Positions 43,401 through 50,566 of a stretch of DNA of 64,000 nucleotides are shown here, piece by piece. The position numbers and the translations under genes are program-made. The first letter of the stretch is position 1; every line of letters begins with the position of its first letter. The notes under the pieces were generated by a model. It saw only the letters and a list, made by a program, of their open reading frames with translations. It had not been told where the DNA came from and made no database searches. This stretch comes from Acidobacteriota bacterium (GTDB lineage: Bacteria; Acidobacteriota; Polarisedimenticolia; JACPZX01), in contig JACPZX010000011.1 of assembly GCA_016195325.1 (NCBI GenBank), forward strand, positions 17,838 to 81,837, given 5' to 3'.

Positions 43401-45416
43401 GTCCGCCGGGCCGAGTCCGTAGGCTTCGGCGATCGCCGCGGCGTGATTCGACAGGGCGCGGTGCGGGATCACGACACCCCTGGGGGTGCCGCTGGTGCCC
43501 GAGGTGTAGATGATCGAGGCGGGATCCTCGGGGTGCGGATTCCCGGGCGGATCCCCTGCTTCTCCCGGCCAGGACTCCGGAAGCTCGTCGAGCATCAGGA
43601 CCGGCATCGTGTCGCTGGCGGGCGGCCGCCACAGGCTGCGAAGGGTGAGGACGAGCGCAGGGGACGCGTCGGCTCTCAGCGCCGCGAGGCGATGCGGAGG
43701 GAGCGCGGGATCCAGCGGAAGGTACGCGGCGCCCGACTCGAGAACGGCCAGCATCCCCGCGATCGTGTGGGGGGAGCGTCCGGCGAGAAGTCCGACGACC
43801 GCGCCCGGGCCGATCCCCGCCTCCCGCAGCCGCCGGCCGAGCGCGGCGACCCGCGCCGAAAGCTCCCCGAACGTGACGGTCTCGGCGCCGCACGTGATGG
43901 CCGGGGCCGAAGGTCGCCGCCGCGCGGCCCGTGCGATCGCGAGGGTCACGGCCTCGGCGCCTGCGGGAGCGGACGAGGCGCCGCTCCAGATCTGGAGGAT
44001 CCGGCGGCGCTCATCCTCCGGGAACTGGCGAATCCCCGATATCCGGACCGACGGATCGGTCGTGATCGCCTCGAGAATGGCGAGGAAACGCGCCGTCAGC
44101 CTCTCGATGCTCTCTCGGCGGAAGAGCGCGCTGTTGAACTCGAACGCGGCATTCAGACCCCCGCCCGATTCGTGCACGGCGAGAGTCAACTCGAACTGGG
44201 CGCCCTCAACGTCGAGGATGAAGGGCTCGATGTCGAGGTCTCCGAGCGTTCGTCGCGTTCCGTCCTCGCCGAAGACGAAGGCGGCGGATCCCCGCGCCTC
44301 CGCCCGATGGGGGCGCTCGAAAGAGAACATCGACTGGAAGACCGGCGATCGCGACGGATCGCGACGGGGACGGAAGCGCTCCACCATGGTTGGGAAGGGG
44401 AAGTCCTGGTGCTCGAGCGCGCCGATCACCGTTCCGTGCGCGCGGCGCAGGTGCTCGCGAAACGTCGGGTCGCCGGAGAAATCGGCTCGCATTGGAAGCG
44501 GGTTGACGAAGTAGCCGACGAGGCTCTCGAACTCCGCCCGCGTTCTGGCCGCGGCGGGGGTTCCGACGATGATGTCGGACTGCCCGGTCTCGCGGTGGAG
44601 GAGGGCCTGGAAGGCCGCGAGGAGGATCGTGAAGAGGGTCGCGCGCTCGGACCTCGCGACCTGATGCAATCTCCCCGCGAGCTCCGGCTCCACGCGGAAC
44701 CGGTGCGTCTCCCCTGCGGACGATCGGGCCGCCCCGCGCGGACGATCGGTCGCCAGCTCGAGATCGGGCAGATCCCCCGCGAGTGCCGCTCGCCAGTGAC
44801 GCTCGTGGCCCGTGCCTTCGGCGCCCGCGAGCATCTCCTCCTGCCACCGGACGAAATCGAGGTACTGAAGCGGGAGGGGCTGAAGCTCCGCGGGCAGGCC
44901 GGCGCGCTCCGCCGGGTAGATCCTGCCGAGCTCGTCCATGATGACGAGCGTGGACCACATGTCCGTGACGATGTGGTGCGCGCTGATCAGCAGCACGTGC
45001 TGGTGCGCGGCTCGAGTGAAGAGCCTCACACGGAAGACCGGTCCCGTGGCGAGGTCGAAGGGGCGATGCGCCGCCTCGCGGGCGGCGCGCATGACGGCCT
45101 CTTCGTTCGAGCCCCGGGCGTCGATCTCGTCGAACCGGACCGGCGCGCCGATTGCCGCGATCTGGTATGGCTCGCCGTCGAACGTGCGGAAGGTGCTGCG
45201 GAGGGGAGCGTGTCGGTCGACGATCCGTTGAAACGCCCGCCGCAGCGCGCCGGCGTCGATCTCGGAGTGGACCTTCAGCGAGAGGTGAACATTGTAGGCG
45301 GGGCTCGCGGGATCGATCTCGTGGAGGAGCCACTGGGCGCGCTGGCCGGCCGAAAGTGGGGTGGCGCCGGCCGCGGCCACGGAGGGATGAGTATCGGTCT
45401 TCCTGGCTCGACTCAC
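37467..45416 (-). CDS. Nonribosomal peptide synthetase, modules 1-2 with epimerase
   Basis: About 2649 residues if GTG 45416 is the start. The frame is open to 45572, but an extended -10 at 45520-45528 argues for a start downstream of it. The order is C1 (about 20-455, SAHHIVTDMWS), A1 (490-995), T1 (GGDSI, Ser1047), E (1098-1530; VVHHLAVDGVSW, LEGHGR, NYLGQF), C2 (1540-1970; THHHIILDGWS), A2 (2000-2510), T2 (GGHSL). An N-terminal C domain in module 1, with Met after the catalytic Asp, suggests lipoinitiation, though not certainly. A1 reads DVENVGAITK and A2 DPAIVGAVVK; neither is a code I can assign. The E domain means residue 1 is D-configured. Together with the downstream gene this predicts a pentapeptide D-X1-X2-Thr-Thr-X5. 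No MbtH or exporter gene is adjacent. Confidence 0.94.
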   Translation of the reverse strand: MSRARKTDTHPSVAAAGATPLSAGQRAQWLLHEIDPASPAYNVHLSLKVHSEIDAGALRRAFQRIVDRHAPLRSTFRTFDGEPYQIAAIGAPVRFDEIDARGSNEEAVMRAAREAAHRPFDLATGPVFRVRLFTRAAHQHVLLISAHHIVTDMWSTLVIMDELGRIYPAERAGLPAELQPLPLQYLDFVRWQEEMLAGAEGTGHERHWRAALAGDLPDLELATDRPRGAARSSAGETHRFRVEPELAGRLHQVARSERATLFTILLAAFQALLHRETGQSDIIVGTPAAARTRAEFESLVGYFVNPLPMRADFSGDPTFREHLRRAHGTVIGALEHQDFPFPTMVERFRPRRDPSRSPVFQSMFSFERPHRAEARGSAAFVFGEDGTRRTLGDLDIEPFILDVEGAQFELTLAVHESGGGLNAAFEFNSALFRRESIERLTARFLAILEAITTDPSVRISGIRQFPEDERRRILQIWSGASSAPAGAEAVTLAIARAARRRPSAPAITCGAETVTFGELSARVAALGRRLREAGIGPGAVVGLLAGRSPHTIAGMLAVLESGAAYLPLDPALPPHRLAALRADASPALVLTLRSLWRPPASDTMPVLMLDELPESWPGEAGDPPGNPHPEDPASIIYTSGTSGTPRGVVIPHRALSNHAAAIAEAYGLGPADRVLQFASPAFDVAAEEIFPTLASGATIVLRPEGDVPGFEEFDLFLARERVTVLNVPASYWHAWVRDADRSGRALAPDLRLVVTGSERVPPSGIAPWRRIARGRARLVNAYGPTETTITATLHAADESPSRPGAGFELEDASVPIGRPLPGVRVHALDSRGQTVGIGTPGEAVIGGVGVALGYLGRPDLTAERFVPDPHATEPGQRCYRSGDRVRWRPNGDLDFLGRIDDQIKVRGFRIEPAEIEQALRAHPDVAEAAVVARADEAGRSRLSAHLEPRRPGGVRPPAGELSGFLASRLPEYMVPADYAWTEALPRTAGGKIDRRALALRAPAGRADAEPEGPRTAAERALAAIWADLLGVREVGVHENFFSLGGDSILALQVVARARERGLRISSRQFFHHPTVATLAADAGEALPAPQVDQAEPDGEIPLTPIQRWFFELGSPEPHHDNQAVLLRLTAPPDVAALTGALDALAHRHDALRLRFERGAGGWRQRVEPAPGTIPLEVHDASVLPAGGCARAMEEISARVHASLDLASGPIARAALVDPGAAGEARLLLVVHHLAVDGVSWRILLEDLSIAYKQLREGGRVDLPPRTMSFARRARRLEEHARAGGVREERAYWSPPLAGMSAPLFPPDAGQEASSRTWTVRLPAEETRALLQAGRGGRSAGIQECMLAALARALARWNGPGLRLVDLEGHGRFSFRDDEDLSRTVGWFTALFPVLLDIGDPASPPEEALGRAREALRAIPRDGIGYGMLRYLGGDAGVASLLEAAPRAEICFNYLGQFDGALAAGGPFAFDDEPLGAFRSPRAMRSHALEINALVSDGSLSVAWTYSDSPAARAKVEELAATFLDALRELTGPLDERAAAYPLSPMQQGMLFHTLRDGSRGAYVEQMSWTFEGPLDEAALEEAWDRLAARHPALRTAVLWEGRETPLQVTAPAVTLPWERIDWRHLDAREQARRTERHLLAEREKGFDLARAPLMRFGLLRLGDERRHFVWTHHHIILDGWSVPILLEELAAIYAALREGRLPALPAARPYRDYIDWLASCDPAESESHWRRELAGLRAPTRPFVEGPRPSDGCETIDTERLDASWTRLRRALSQAATSALARFARAHGLTMGTLVSAAWGLLLSRYAGDDDVVFGTVLSGRPPELAGAESMVGLFINTLPLRLRVSPGTPLLAWLEEVQRRQFELLRRQHVPLSDVQRWSDVPRGQPLFESIVVFENYPAGPDFGSRLAGLEVRDLVAWDKTTYPITLAAAPGESLALQVVYAAERFAAPAMARMMDHLTTLLQDLPGDGERPLRALSMLPDAERERVLVEWNRPESEGPDRPPSYRYPRRSVHALFAERAARRSGAVAVRSGGRSLTYGELDRAAGRLADRLVSLGAGNESPIGICVERSPEMLIGMLAALKAGGSYLPLDPAYPPARISYMLRDSGARHVLATRSTAPLISGDDARTLLLDERSADGPAGVAGGPPAESSPPAHDPALDSAVSVPTRADRLACVMYTSGSTGEPKGVEVSHRGLVRMARDTNWARLDENDVVLQLVSPAFDPSAAEIWGCLLNGGTLVLHPSAKPSLEEIGDVLREHRVTMAILITGLFPPMVDERPDDLQGLRQLVVGGDVMPAVAARRVLEAVPGLRLVNAYGPTEGTVVATAHAMNDPREIGPTVPIGRPVANTRVYLLDGSGRPAPVGIAGEIFIGGDGVARGYRGRPDATADRFVPDPYGSPGSRLYRTGDLARWRGDGRIEFLGRADAQVKVRGFRIEPGEVEAVLGAHPDVRECAVVARRDARQELRLVAYVAATGGDPDSIGRWREHLRERLPEFMMPAAFVILERLPLSPNGKVDRAALPDPTATRPAGAAPPVAPQTPIEEDVAGIWADLLPAAPAGIDDDFFESGGHSLLATRVISRLRARLGPVVELRDLYDAPTIRGLAGRIESALLGSAAAAGVPDPVPPAPGEPAPVPRAPRPENGVERGSA

Positions 45417-45519
45417 GGCGCGTCGTTCCCCGGCGACCGAGCACCGGCTCGACACATGTCGGGCTGAGGCATGAGGGGCCTGGCCTCGAGCCCCGCGCCG
45501 ATGCTGGGATGAGAGGGCG

Positions 45520-45528
45520 AGTATAACA
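45520..45528 (-). promoter_or_regulatory. Extended -10 promoter candidate for the NRPS operon
   Basis: On the minus strand the bases read TGTTATACT, an extended -10 (TGnTATACT). Initiation near 45513 would leave an untranslated leader of about 97 nt before GTG 45416. No good -35 was seen, as is usual for extended -10 promoters. An AT island, TATATATAT, lies further out at 45593-45601. Confidence 0.45.
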
Positions 45529-45694
45529 GAAGGGCGCTCGGGACCCATCACGACGGGGACTCCTCTCCGCACCGGGAGGCCCGCTCGCGGGGTATATATA
45601 TGTAGGGCCCACTCCCGGGGCGGGGCGCACTTGCCCCCGGCTGCGACGACATGTCCCCGTGTTATCGTAACGCGCCGCGCGAGGAGGACTTGGA

Positions 45695-47497
45695 TTGAAG
45701 TTCGGTCTCAGGGTGCCGTCCTGGAGAAAGCGCGTCGCCGCGCGCACGTCTTGGCGGCGCGTCGTCCGCCACTCGCTCGGCCTGAAAGCCCCGCGCGGCT
45801 GGGGCTGGCTCACGAACCCGAGGCGCGCGGCGTACAACCGGATCTACAACCGCACGACGGTGGGACTGGGGAGGGGGTGCGCCCTCGCCGCGGCCGTCAT
45901 CGCTCTCGCGCTGTTGATGGCCGCGACCGGGATCGCCGTCGTCGTCATCGGCGCGCTCTCGTCGGGGTCGGCCCATGCCGCGGTCGCTCGGCAAGGGCGC
46001 GAGTTCCAGGTGAACACGTTCACGACGTCCGGCCAGGACTGGCCGGCGGTCGCCACCGATGCTTTCGGGAACTTCGTCGTGGTCTGGCACAGCCTCGAGC
46101 CGGACGGATTTGGCGTCGGCGTCTTCGGCCAGAGGTTCGCGGCGACAGGCGCGCGCGTCGGCTCCGAATTCAGGGTCTCGGGCCTTCCACGCGGGGTCCA
46201 CTTCACCCCCGCCGCAGCGATGAACCCCGCGGGGGACTTCGTCGTGGTGTGGGCCGCTCTCGAACGCCAACGCCCACCTGCCTTCGAGGTGCTCGGGCGT
46301 TCCTTTTCAAGCGCGGGGGAGCCGAAGGGGGCGGAGTTCCGCGTGAATACCGGCCCTCAGGAGGGGTACCCCTACCCGGTGATTGGCATGGACGGGGAAG
46401 GCGACTTTGTCGTCGTCTGGCAGAGCGACGGCCGGGACGGCTCAGGCTACGGCGTATTTGGACAGCGCTTCAGGGGCAACGGCTCTGCGGCCGGGCCCGA
46501 GTTCCGGATCAATGAGCACACGATGGGATCGCAGTCCCAGCCTTCGGTCGCGATGGACTCCGCCGGCAACTTCGTCGTCGCCTGGCAGAGCGACGGCCAG
46601 GACGGCTCGGACGAAGCCATCATCGCGAAGTGGTTCGACAGCCGAGGAGTCGACCCGGACCACGAATTCCAGGTCAACACCTTCACGACCGGCCGGCAGC
46701 GTCAACCGTCCGTCGGAATCAGCGACTCGGGTGATTTCGTGGTGGCGTGGCAAGGATTTGGCCCGGGCAATTCCGGGTACGGCATCTTCGCGCGGCGGTT
46801 CGACAGGACGAGGAACGCGATCGCGCCCGAGTTCCAGGTCAGCGGGACCATGCCCGGATGGCAGTTCTATCCCGCCGTCGGTCTGGATCGCGACGGCGAC
46901 TTCGTGGCGACCTGGACGAGCTACACCTATTCCGGGTACGGGCTGGCCGTCGCGGGGCGGCGGTTCGACCGGAACGACAAGCCCACCGGCCCGGAGTTCG
47001 AGATCAATACCTACGCTCCCGGGCATCAGCTCCTCCAGGCGATCGCCGTCGGCCCTTCCGGCAACTTCGTGGTCGCGTGGGAGAGCCAGTTCGAGGACGG
47101 ATCGTCCACGGGGATCTTCGGCCAGAGATTCTCGGGGCGGGCGCCCACTCTCATCGCCCCCGCCGTCGCGGACACTCTCGACTGCTCCGACCCGCTCGCT
47201 TCCCAGCCGACCTTCACGTGGAGCGCCGACGGGTACGAGACCTTCCGGGTCCACGTGGCGTGGGACCCGGCCTTCGACGCCGGGCACACTCTCGACAGCG
47301 GGAGCCGCCGCCTGACGACGACCTCGTGGATGCCACCGGCGAAGAAGTGGGAAAAGATCTGCGCGTCGGCCCTCGCCGCGCATCCGAGGTCGCCGAGGCT
47401 CTACCTGAAGGTCTCCGGAGCCGATCGCGATCTGCCTGAGGGGGATCCCACCCGGCAGGCCTCGGGCCCGGTCGTCCTCGTGATCGTGACGCGGTGA
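45695..47497 (+). CDS. Secreted repeat protein with long N-region signal and shared C-terminal module
   Basis: A 600-residue protein starting at TTG 45695, supported by GAGGAGG (45681-45687) at 7-nt spacing. The first 55 residues are basic (including WGWLTNPRRAAYNRIYNRTT) before a hydrophobic helix (ALAAAVIALALLMAATGIAV) that ends with SAHA, an unusually long signal peptide or an N-terminal anchor. Seven repeats of about 55-60 residues follow (EFQVNTFTTSGQDWPAVATD-type start, FVVVWQSDGQDGS, GVFGQRF), probably propeller blades or beta units. The last 110 residues (TLDCSDPLASQPTFTW ... KKWEKICASAL) are a divergent copy of the C-terminal module shared with the genes at 3, 21839 and 48693. It diverges from the NRPS operon. 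Function is unknown. Confidence 0.82.
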   Translation: MKFGLRVPSWRKRVAARTSWRRVVRHSLGLKAPRGWGWLTNPRRAAYNRIYNRTTVGLGRGCALAAAVIALALLMAATGIAVVVIGALSSGSAHAAVARQGREFQVNTFTTSGQDWPAVATDAFGNFVVVWHSLEPDGFGVGVFGQRFAATGARVGSEFRVSGLPRGVHFTPAAAMNPAGDFVVVWAALERQRPPAFEVLGRSFSSAGEPKGAEFRVNTGPQEGYPYPVIGMDGEGDFVVVWQSDGRDGSGYGVFGQRFRGNGSAAGPEFRINEHTMGSQSQPSVAMDSAGNFVVAWQSDGQDGSDEAIIAKWFDSRGVDPDHEFQVNTFTTGRQRQPSVGISDSGDFVVAWQGFGPGNSGYGIFARRFDRTRNAIAPEFQVSGTMPGWQFYPAVGLDRDGDFVATWTSYTYSGYGLAVAGRRFDRNDKPTGPEFEINTYAPGHQLLQAIAVGPSGNFVVAWESQFEDGSSTGIFGQRFSGRAPTLIAPAVADTLDCSDPLASQPTFTWSADGYETFRVHVAWDPAFDAGHTLDSGSRRLTTTSWMPPAKKWEKICASALAAHPRSPRLYLKVSGADRDLPEGDPTRQASGPVVLVIVTR

Positions 47498-47507
47498 GAG
47501 GCGCGCC

Positions 47508-48233
47508 TCACGCCTTCTCCACCTCACCCGCCAGCGCCCGGAGCAGCTTCCCGCCGTCACCCTTCCACGCGCTGCCGTGCATGCAGGCGAGGGTCGTCGG
47601 CTCCATTGAAGCGAGGCGCTCGAGGGTCGCGCGCGTGCCGGGGGCGTGGGCGTAGTAGTCCATCTGCTTCCGGAAGGCCTCGCTCGGCCCAAGAACGTCC
47701 TTCTCGGTGACGGGCGGATTGTCGGCGCCTCCCTGCGTGAAGAGATCGCCGCACAGGAGCGTGCGCGTGCTCCCCTCGAAGAGGGAGCCGCACTCCCAGC
47801 CGTGGGGGACGTGCGGGGTGTCGAACCACCTCACGCTCCGCTTGCCGAGCGACAAGATCTCCCCGTCGGACATCGCGCGCGGCGGGCGATCGGCGACATC
47901 GCCGACCGAGACCATTGCGGCGACCCGGCCGCACAGAGGGACTGCGGCGGGGGCGACGGCGAGGAACTCGTTCATCGCTCCGCACTCGTCGGCCTCGAAG
48001 TGCGAGAGCCCCACGAAGCGGAGGCGCTCCACCGGCATCACGCGGGCGATCGCCCCGCGGGTAAGCGGGAACATCCGCCGCGGGCCGGTGTGCCAGAGAA
48101 GAGGCGCATCGTCCACGACGAGGATCTGGTTGAAGCTGAACCCTCCCGGGAAATCCCGCACGGGGGTGCTGATGCGGTAGATGCCGGAGGAGATCTCGTC
48201 GATGCGGGTGCCGGACTCCGAGTTCGTGATCAT
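47508..48233 (-). CDS. Metallo-beta-lactamase-fold protein of the diiron (ODP/flavodiiron-like) type
   Basis: A 241-residue protein. ATG 48233 has AAGGAGG (complement of 48241-48247) at 7-nt spacing and overlaps the preceding gene's stop as ATGA. Metal-site motifs are LSHFEADECGAMNEFL (HxExDxxG), PHGWECG, LLCGDLF (Asp) and a late CMHGSAW. The HxExD first motif is that of flavodiiron and ODP oxygen-binding MBL proteins rather than the HxHxDH of lactamases, so a diiron centre is expected. There is no flavodoxin domain, so an oxygen-sensing or oxygen/nitric-oxide-reducing role with a separate partner is inferred. It forms a two-gene operon with the small protein at 48230. Confidence 0.85.
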   Translation of the reverse strand: MITNSESGTRIDEISSGIYRISTPVRDFPGGFSFNQILVVDDAPLLWHTGPRRMFPLTRGAIARVMPVERLRFVGLSHFEADECGAMNEFLAVAPAAVPLCGRVAAMVSVGDVADRPPRAMSDGEILSLGKRSVRWFDTPHVPHGWECGSLFEGSTRTLLCGDLFTQGGADNPPVTEKDVLGPSEAFRKQMDYYAHAPGTRATLERLASMEPTTLACMHGSAWKGDGGKLLRALAGEVEKA

Positions 48234-48445
48234 GCGCGGGCCTCCTTGGGGAGCGGAGTCGGGAAGGGGAGCGCCCTCTGCTCCGGCGTCGCCTGGCGCC
48301 GCCATCCGGCCAGCGTCTCCCACGAGACCCTGAGCGGCCCGGCATGGTAGTCGGTGACGTGGATCACCACGCCGCGCTCGTCGAACACGAGCAGGTAACC
48401 CTGGTCGTTGAAGTCCACGCGAAGCCGGTCGCCGCGATCGGACAT
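48230..48445 (-). CDS. Small protein of unknown function, operon partner of the diiron MBL protein
   Basis: A 71-residue soluble protein (RVDFNDQGYLLVFDERGVVI, then HVTDYHAGPLRVSWETLAGW) with strands followed by a helix. I do not recognise the family. ATG 48445 has GAGGAGA directly upstream (complement of 48451-48457). Its stop overlaps the MBL start by 4 bp, so both are made together. Partnership with the MBL protein is inferred. Confidence 0.75.
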   Translation of the reverse strand: MSDRGDRLRVDFNDQGYLLVFDERGVVIHVTDYHAGPLRVSWETLAGWRRQATPEQRALPFPTPLPKEARA

Positions 48446-48692
48446 CGATCTCTCCTCGGCCGGCCCTACCTGCCCCCTTGAAGGCGAAAGGCTAACACAC
48501 CGCTGGGGCTCGGGCCCCTATCGGAATGCTGGCTTGGCGGGATATTCCCGGTGGGCGACGCGGGGCCCGAGGAGCATCTTTTCGGGTGCGAGGGTTGGTC
48601 CCGCCGCGCGCTACGATGGAGTCCCTGGGTGATACCCTGATGTCTCGCTCGCGCTCGCATTCATCGGGGTCGCCAGAGGGGAGAGCCAGGTC

Positions 48693-50549
48693 GTGAAACC
48701 GAGCAAAGTCCTTCGCGCCCTGCTCCTGGCGGCCGTCGCCGCGGGCGCGACTCAAGGCCCGTTCGCCAACTGCTTCGAGTTCGGAGGGTTCGCCATCTTC
48801 CAGTGCGGAGATCTCGCCTTCATCCAGCCCCCTCCCGACTTCGACCCCAACGTCTACGTCGTCGACCCGAACGGCCATGTCGCCAACATCTCCGCCCTCT
48901 TCTGGCAGGTCGGATTCGGCAACGCGACGACCGACAACGGCCTCGGCTCGAGCGGCTCCGGCAATTCGGGTGTCAGTACCTTCAACGGAAACGATTCGGG
49001 CCTCGTCGGCGTCGATCTCAAGGACGCCTACTACGCCACGCAGAGCGTGCTCATGCCGGCCGGAGCGACGTGTCTGTCCAACAACAACTGGGGGAGCACG
49101 GGCATCGACGGATGCTGCGACAACGACCGGGGCACGATCCTGAGCAACAACAACGACGACATCCTGAACCCGTACTACAACGTCTATGACGCCCGATCGG
49201 GGGCGCCGGGGTACTACTCGCTCAACTGGCAGCAGGACTACCCGATGGCGCTCCTCCTCAAGAACAAGAACGCGGACGCCTTCGCCTTCGCGGCGATCGC
49301 CACGCTCAACCGGGGGAACACCGGCGGCGACGGCGCGTGCGCGGGCGGCGCCGGCACCAACGCCGCCCCCTGCGACTTCCGCCCCGGCTTCTACCGCTTT
49401 CGCGACGTCGCGAACGGCGCGATCAATCCGAACGATCCCAACAGGGCGAACGTCATCCCGTGGCAGCCGACGCCCGATCCCGGCATCACGGGCAACGTGC
49501 CGGTGAACGGCGGCGACCCGAACTCGGATCGCGTCATCGACCTGGGGTGGCCCGGAGTGACCGTGTTCAGCGACCTGAGCGTGCGACCGACGACCCATCC
49601 GAGCATGGGAGGAGGCGACTGCGTCGGTTCCAACCCTCCGTGCCTCGGCGCCCTGAGGGACCCGTCGCGGGCCCCGGGAGTCGGCGTGATGGACATCGCC
49701 TCGAAGTTCGGCGGGCTGGTTCGTTTCGTCCTGGAGGTCGCGTCGCCGTCGGATCCGAATTTCACCGCTCCGTTGAGCCGGATCGAGTCGACGTCGACGT
49801 CCATCTCGGGAGTGCAGGTTCCCCTCGGCTCGTGCCTTCGCCTGAGGACGATGTTCGGGAAGAAGCCGGAAACGAGCGTCACGACGGTCGCCAACTGCCG
49901 CCTCGGCAAGTGCGGCGACGTCGGCTACGAGGTCGTCTCGCCCGTCCACTGCGTCACGTCGATGGCGTGCACCCCCGAGGTCTGCGACGGCATCGACAAC
50001 AACTGCAACAACCAGATCGACGAGGGCGATCCGGGCGGCGGCGCGACCTGCTCCACCGGGCTGCCCGGCATCTGCGACCAGGGGACGACGGCCTGTCTGG
50101 GCGGGGCGCTCTCGTGCCTGGCAGATTCGGCTCCCGCCACGGAGGTGTGCAACGGACTGGACGACGACTGCAACGGCGTCGTGGATGACGTGTCGGGAGG
50201 GTGCGGGCTCGCCGTGACGGCGCCCGCTTCGGCAGGCGTCCTCGATTGCACCGCCCCGGCCACCTCCCAGCCGACGATCACATGGAACGCGGCCCAGTAC
50301 GACAAGTTCAGGGCGTACATCGGGACGAGCGCGGCCTTCACGACGGGCACATTCGTCACGAGCGGATCGACGCCGCTCAAGGTGACCACCTGGCACGTGA
50401 AAGCGAAGACCTGGACCAGCCTCTGCAAGAAGGCGACGAACGGAGGCGCGCTCTTCGTCCGGGTCTTCGGGATCGACGTCAACGTGCCGAAGTCGGACCC
50501 GCTGCGGAAGCTCTTCAGCCCAGTCGTCGCGACGACCGTGACGAAGTGA
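48693..50549 (+). CDS. Secreted protein: unknown exported family plus MopE repeats and shared C-terminal module
   Basis: A 618-residue protein with GTG start (48693) and an AGGGGAG upstream. The signal peptide is VLRALLLAAVAAGATQGPFA. Residues 25-440 are paralogous to the 494-residue protein at 12824: FAIFQCGDLAFI, ALFWQVGFGNAT, FNGNDSG, NNWGSTGIDGCCDN, RPGFYRFRDV, VANCRLGKCGDVGYEVVSP. MopE units follow (VCDGIDNNCNNQIDEG; VCNGLDDDCNGVVDDVSGGC). The 110-residue C-terminal module (VLDCTAPATSQPTITW ... SLCKKATNGGALFVRV) then closes the protein. The paralogue at 12824 instead carries a fibronectin-like C-terminus, so the two differ by a C-terminal swap. The job is unknown; probably extracellular. 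Confidence 0.87.
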   Translation: MKPSKVLRALLLAAVAAGATQGPFANCFEFGGFAIFQCGDLAFIQPPPDFDPNVYVVDPNGHVANISALFWQVGFGNATTDNGLGSSGSGNSGVSTFNGNDSGLVGVDLKDAYYATQSVLMPAGATCLSNNNWGSTGIDGCCDNDRGTILSNNNDDILNPYYNVYDARSGAPGYYSLNWQQDYPMALLLKNKNADAFAFAAIATLNRGNTGGDGACAGGAGTNAAPCDFRPGFYRFRDVANGAINPNDPNRANVIPWQPTPDPGITGNVPVNGGDPNSDRVIDLGWPGVTVFSDLSVRPTTHPSMGGGDCVGSNPPCLGALRDPSRAPGVGVMDIASKFGGLVRFVLEVASPSDPNFTAPLSRIESTSTSISGVQVPLGSCLRLRTMFGKKPETSVTTVANCRLGKCGDVGYEVVSPVHCVTSMACTPEVCDGIDNNCNNQIDEGDPGGGATCSTGLPGICDQGTTACLGGALSCLADSAPATEVCNGLDDDCNGVVDDVSGGCGLAVTAPASAGVLDCTAPATSQPTITWNAAQYDKFRAYIGTSAAFTTGTFVTSGSTPLKVTTWHVKAKTWTSLCKKATNGGALFVRVFGIDVNVPKSDPLRKLFSPVVATTVTK

Positions 50550-50566
50550 GCTGACTTGCCTGCGGA

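Noticed and set aside
39807-45467. 1886-codon plus-strand open frame opposite the NRPS
   Set aside because: It mirrors the wobble-rich codons of the NRPS gene, is Arg/Gly/Glu rich without any domain, and is typical of GC-rich antisense frames. The same applies to 32837-36433 plus and 30464-32791 plus.
45417-45572. NRPS start at the most upstream codon (45572) or ATG 45548
   Set aside because: These lie upstream of the extended -10 at 45520-45528, have no ribosome site, and encode no conserved sequence.
45593-45601. TATATATAT as a promoter for the gene at 45695 or the NRPS
   Set aside because: No -35 at suitable spacing was found on either strand. I keep it only as an AT-rich island.
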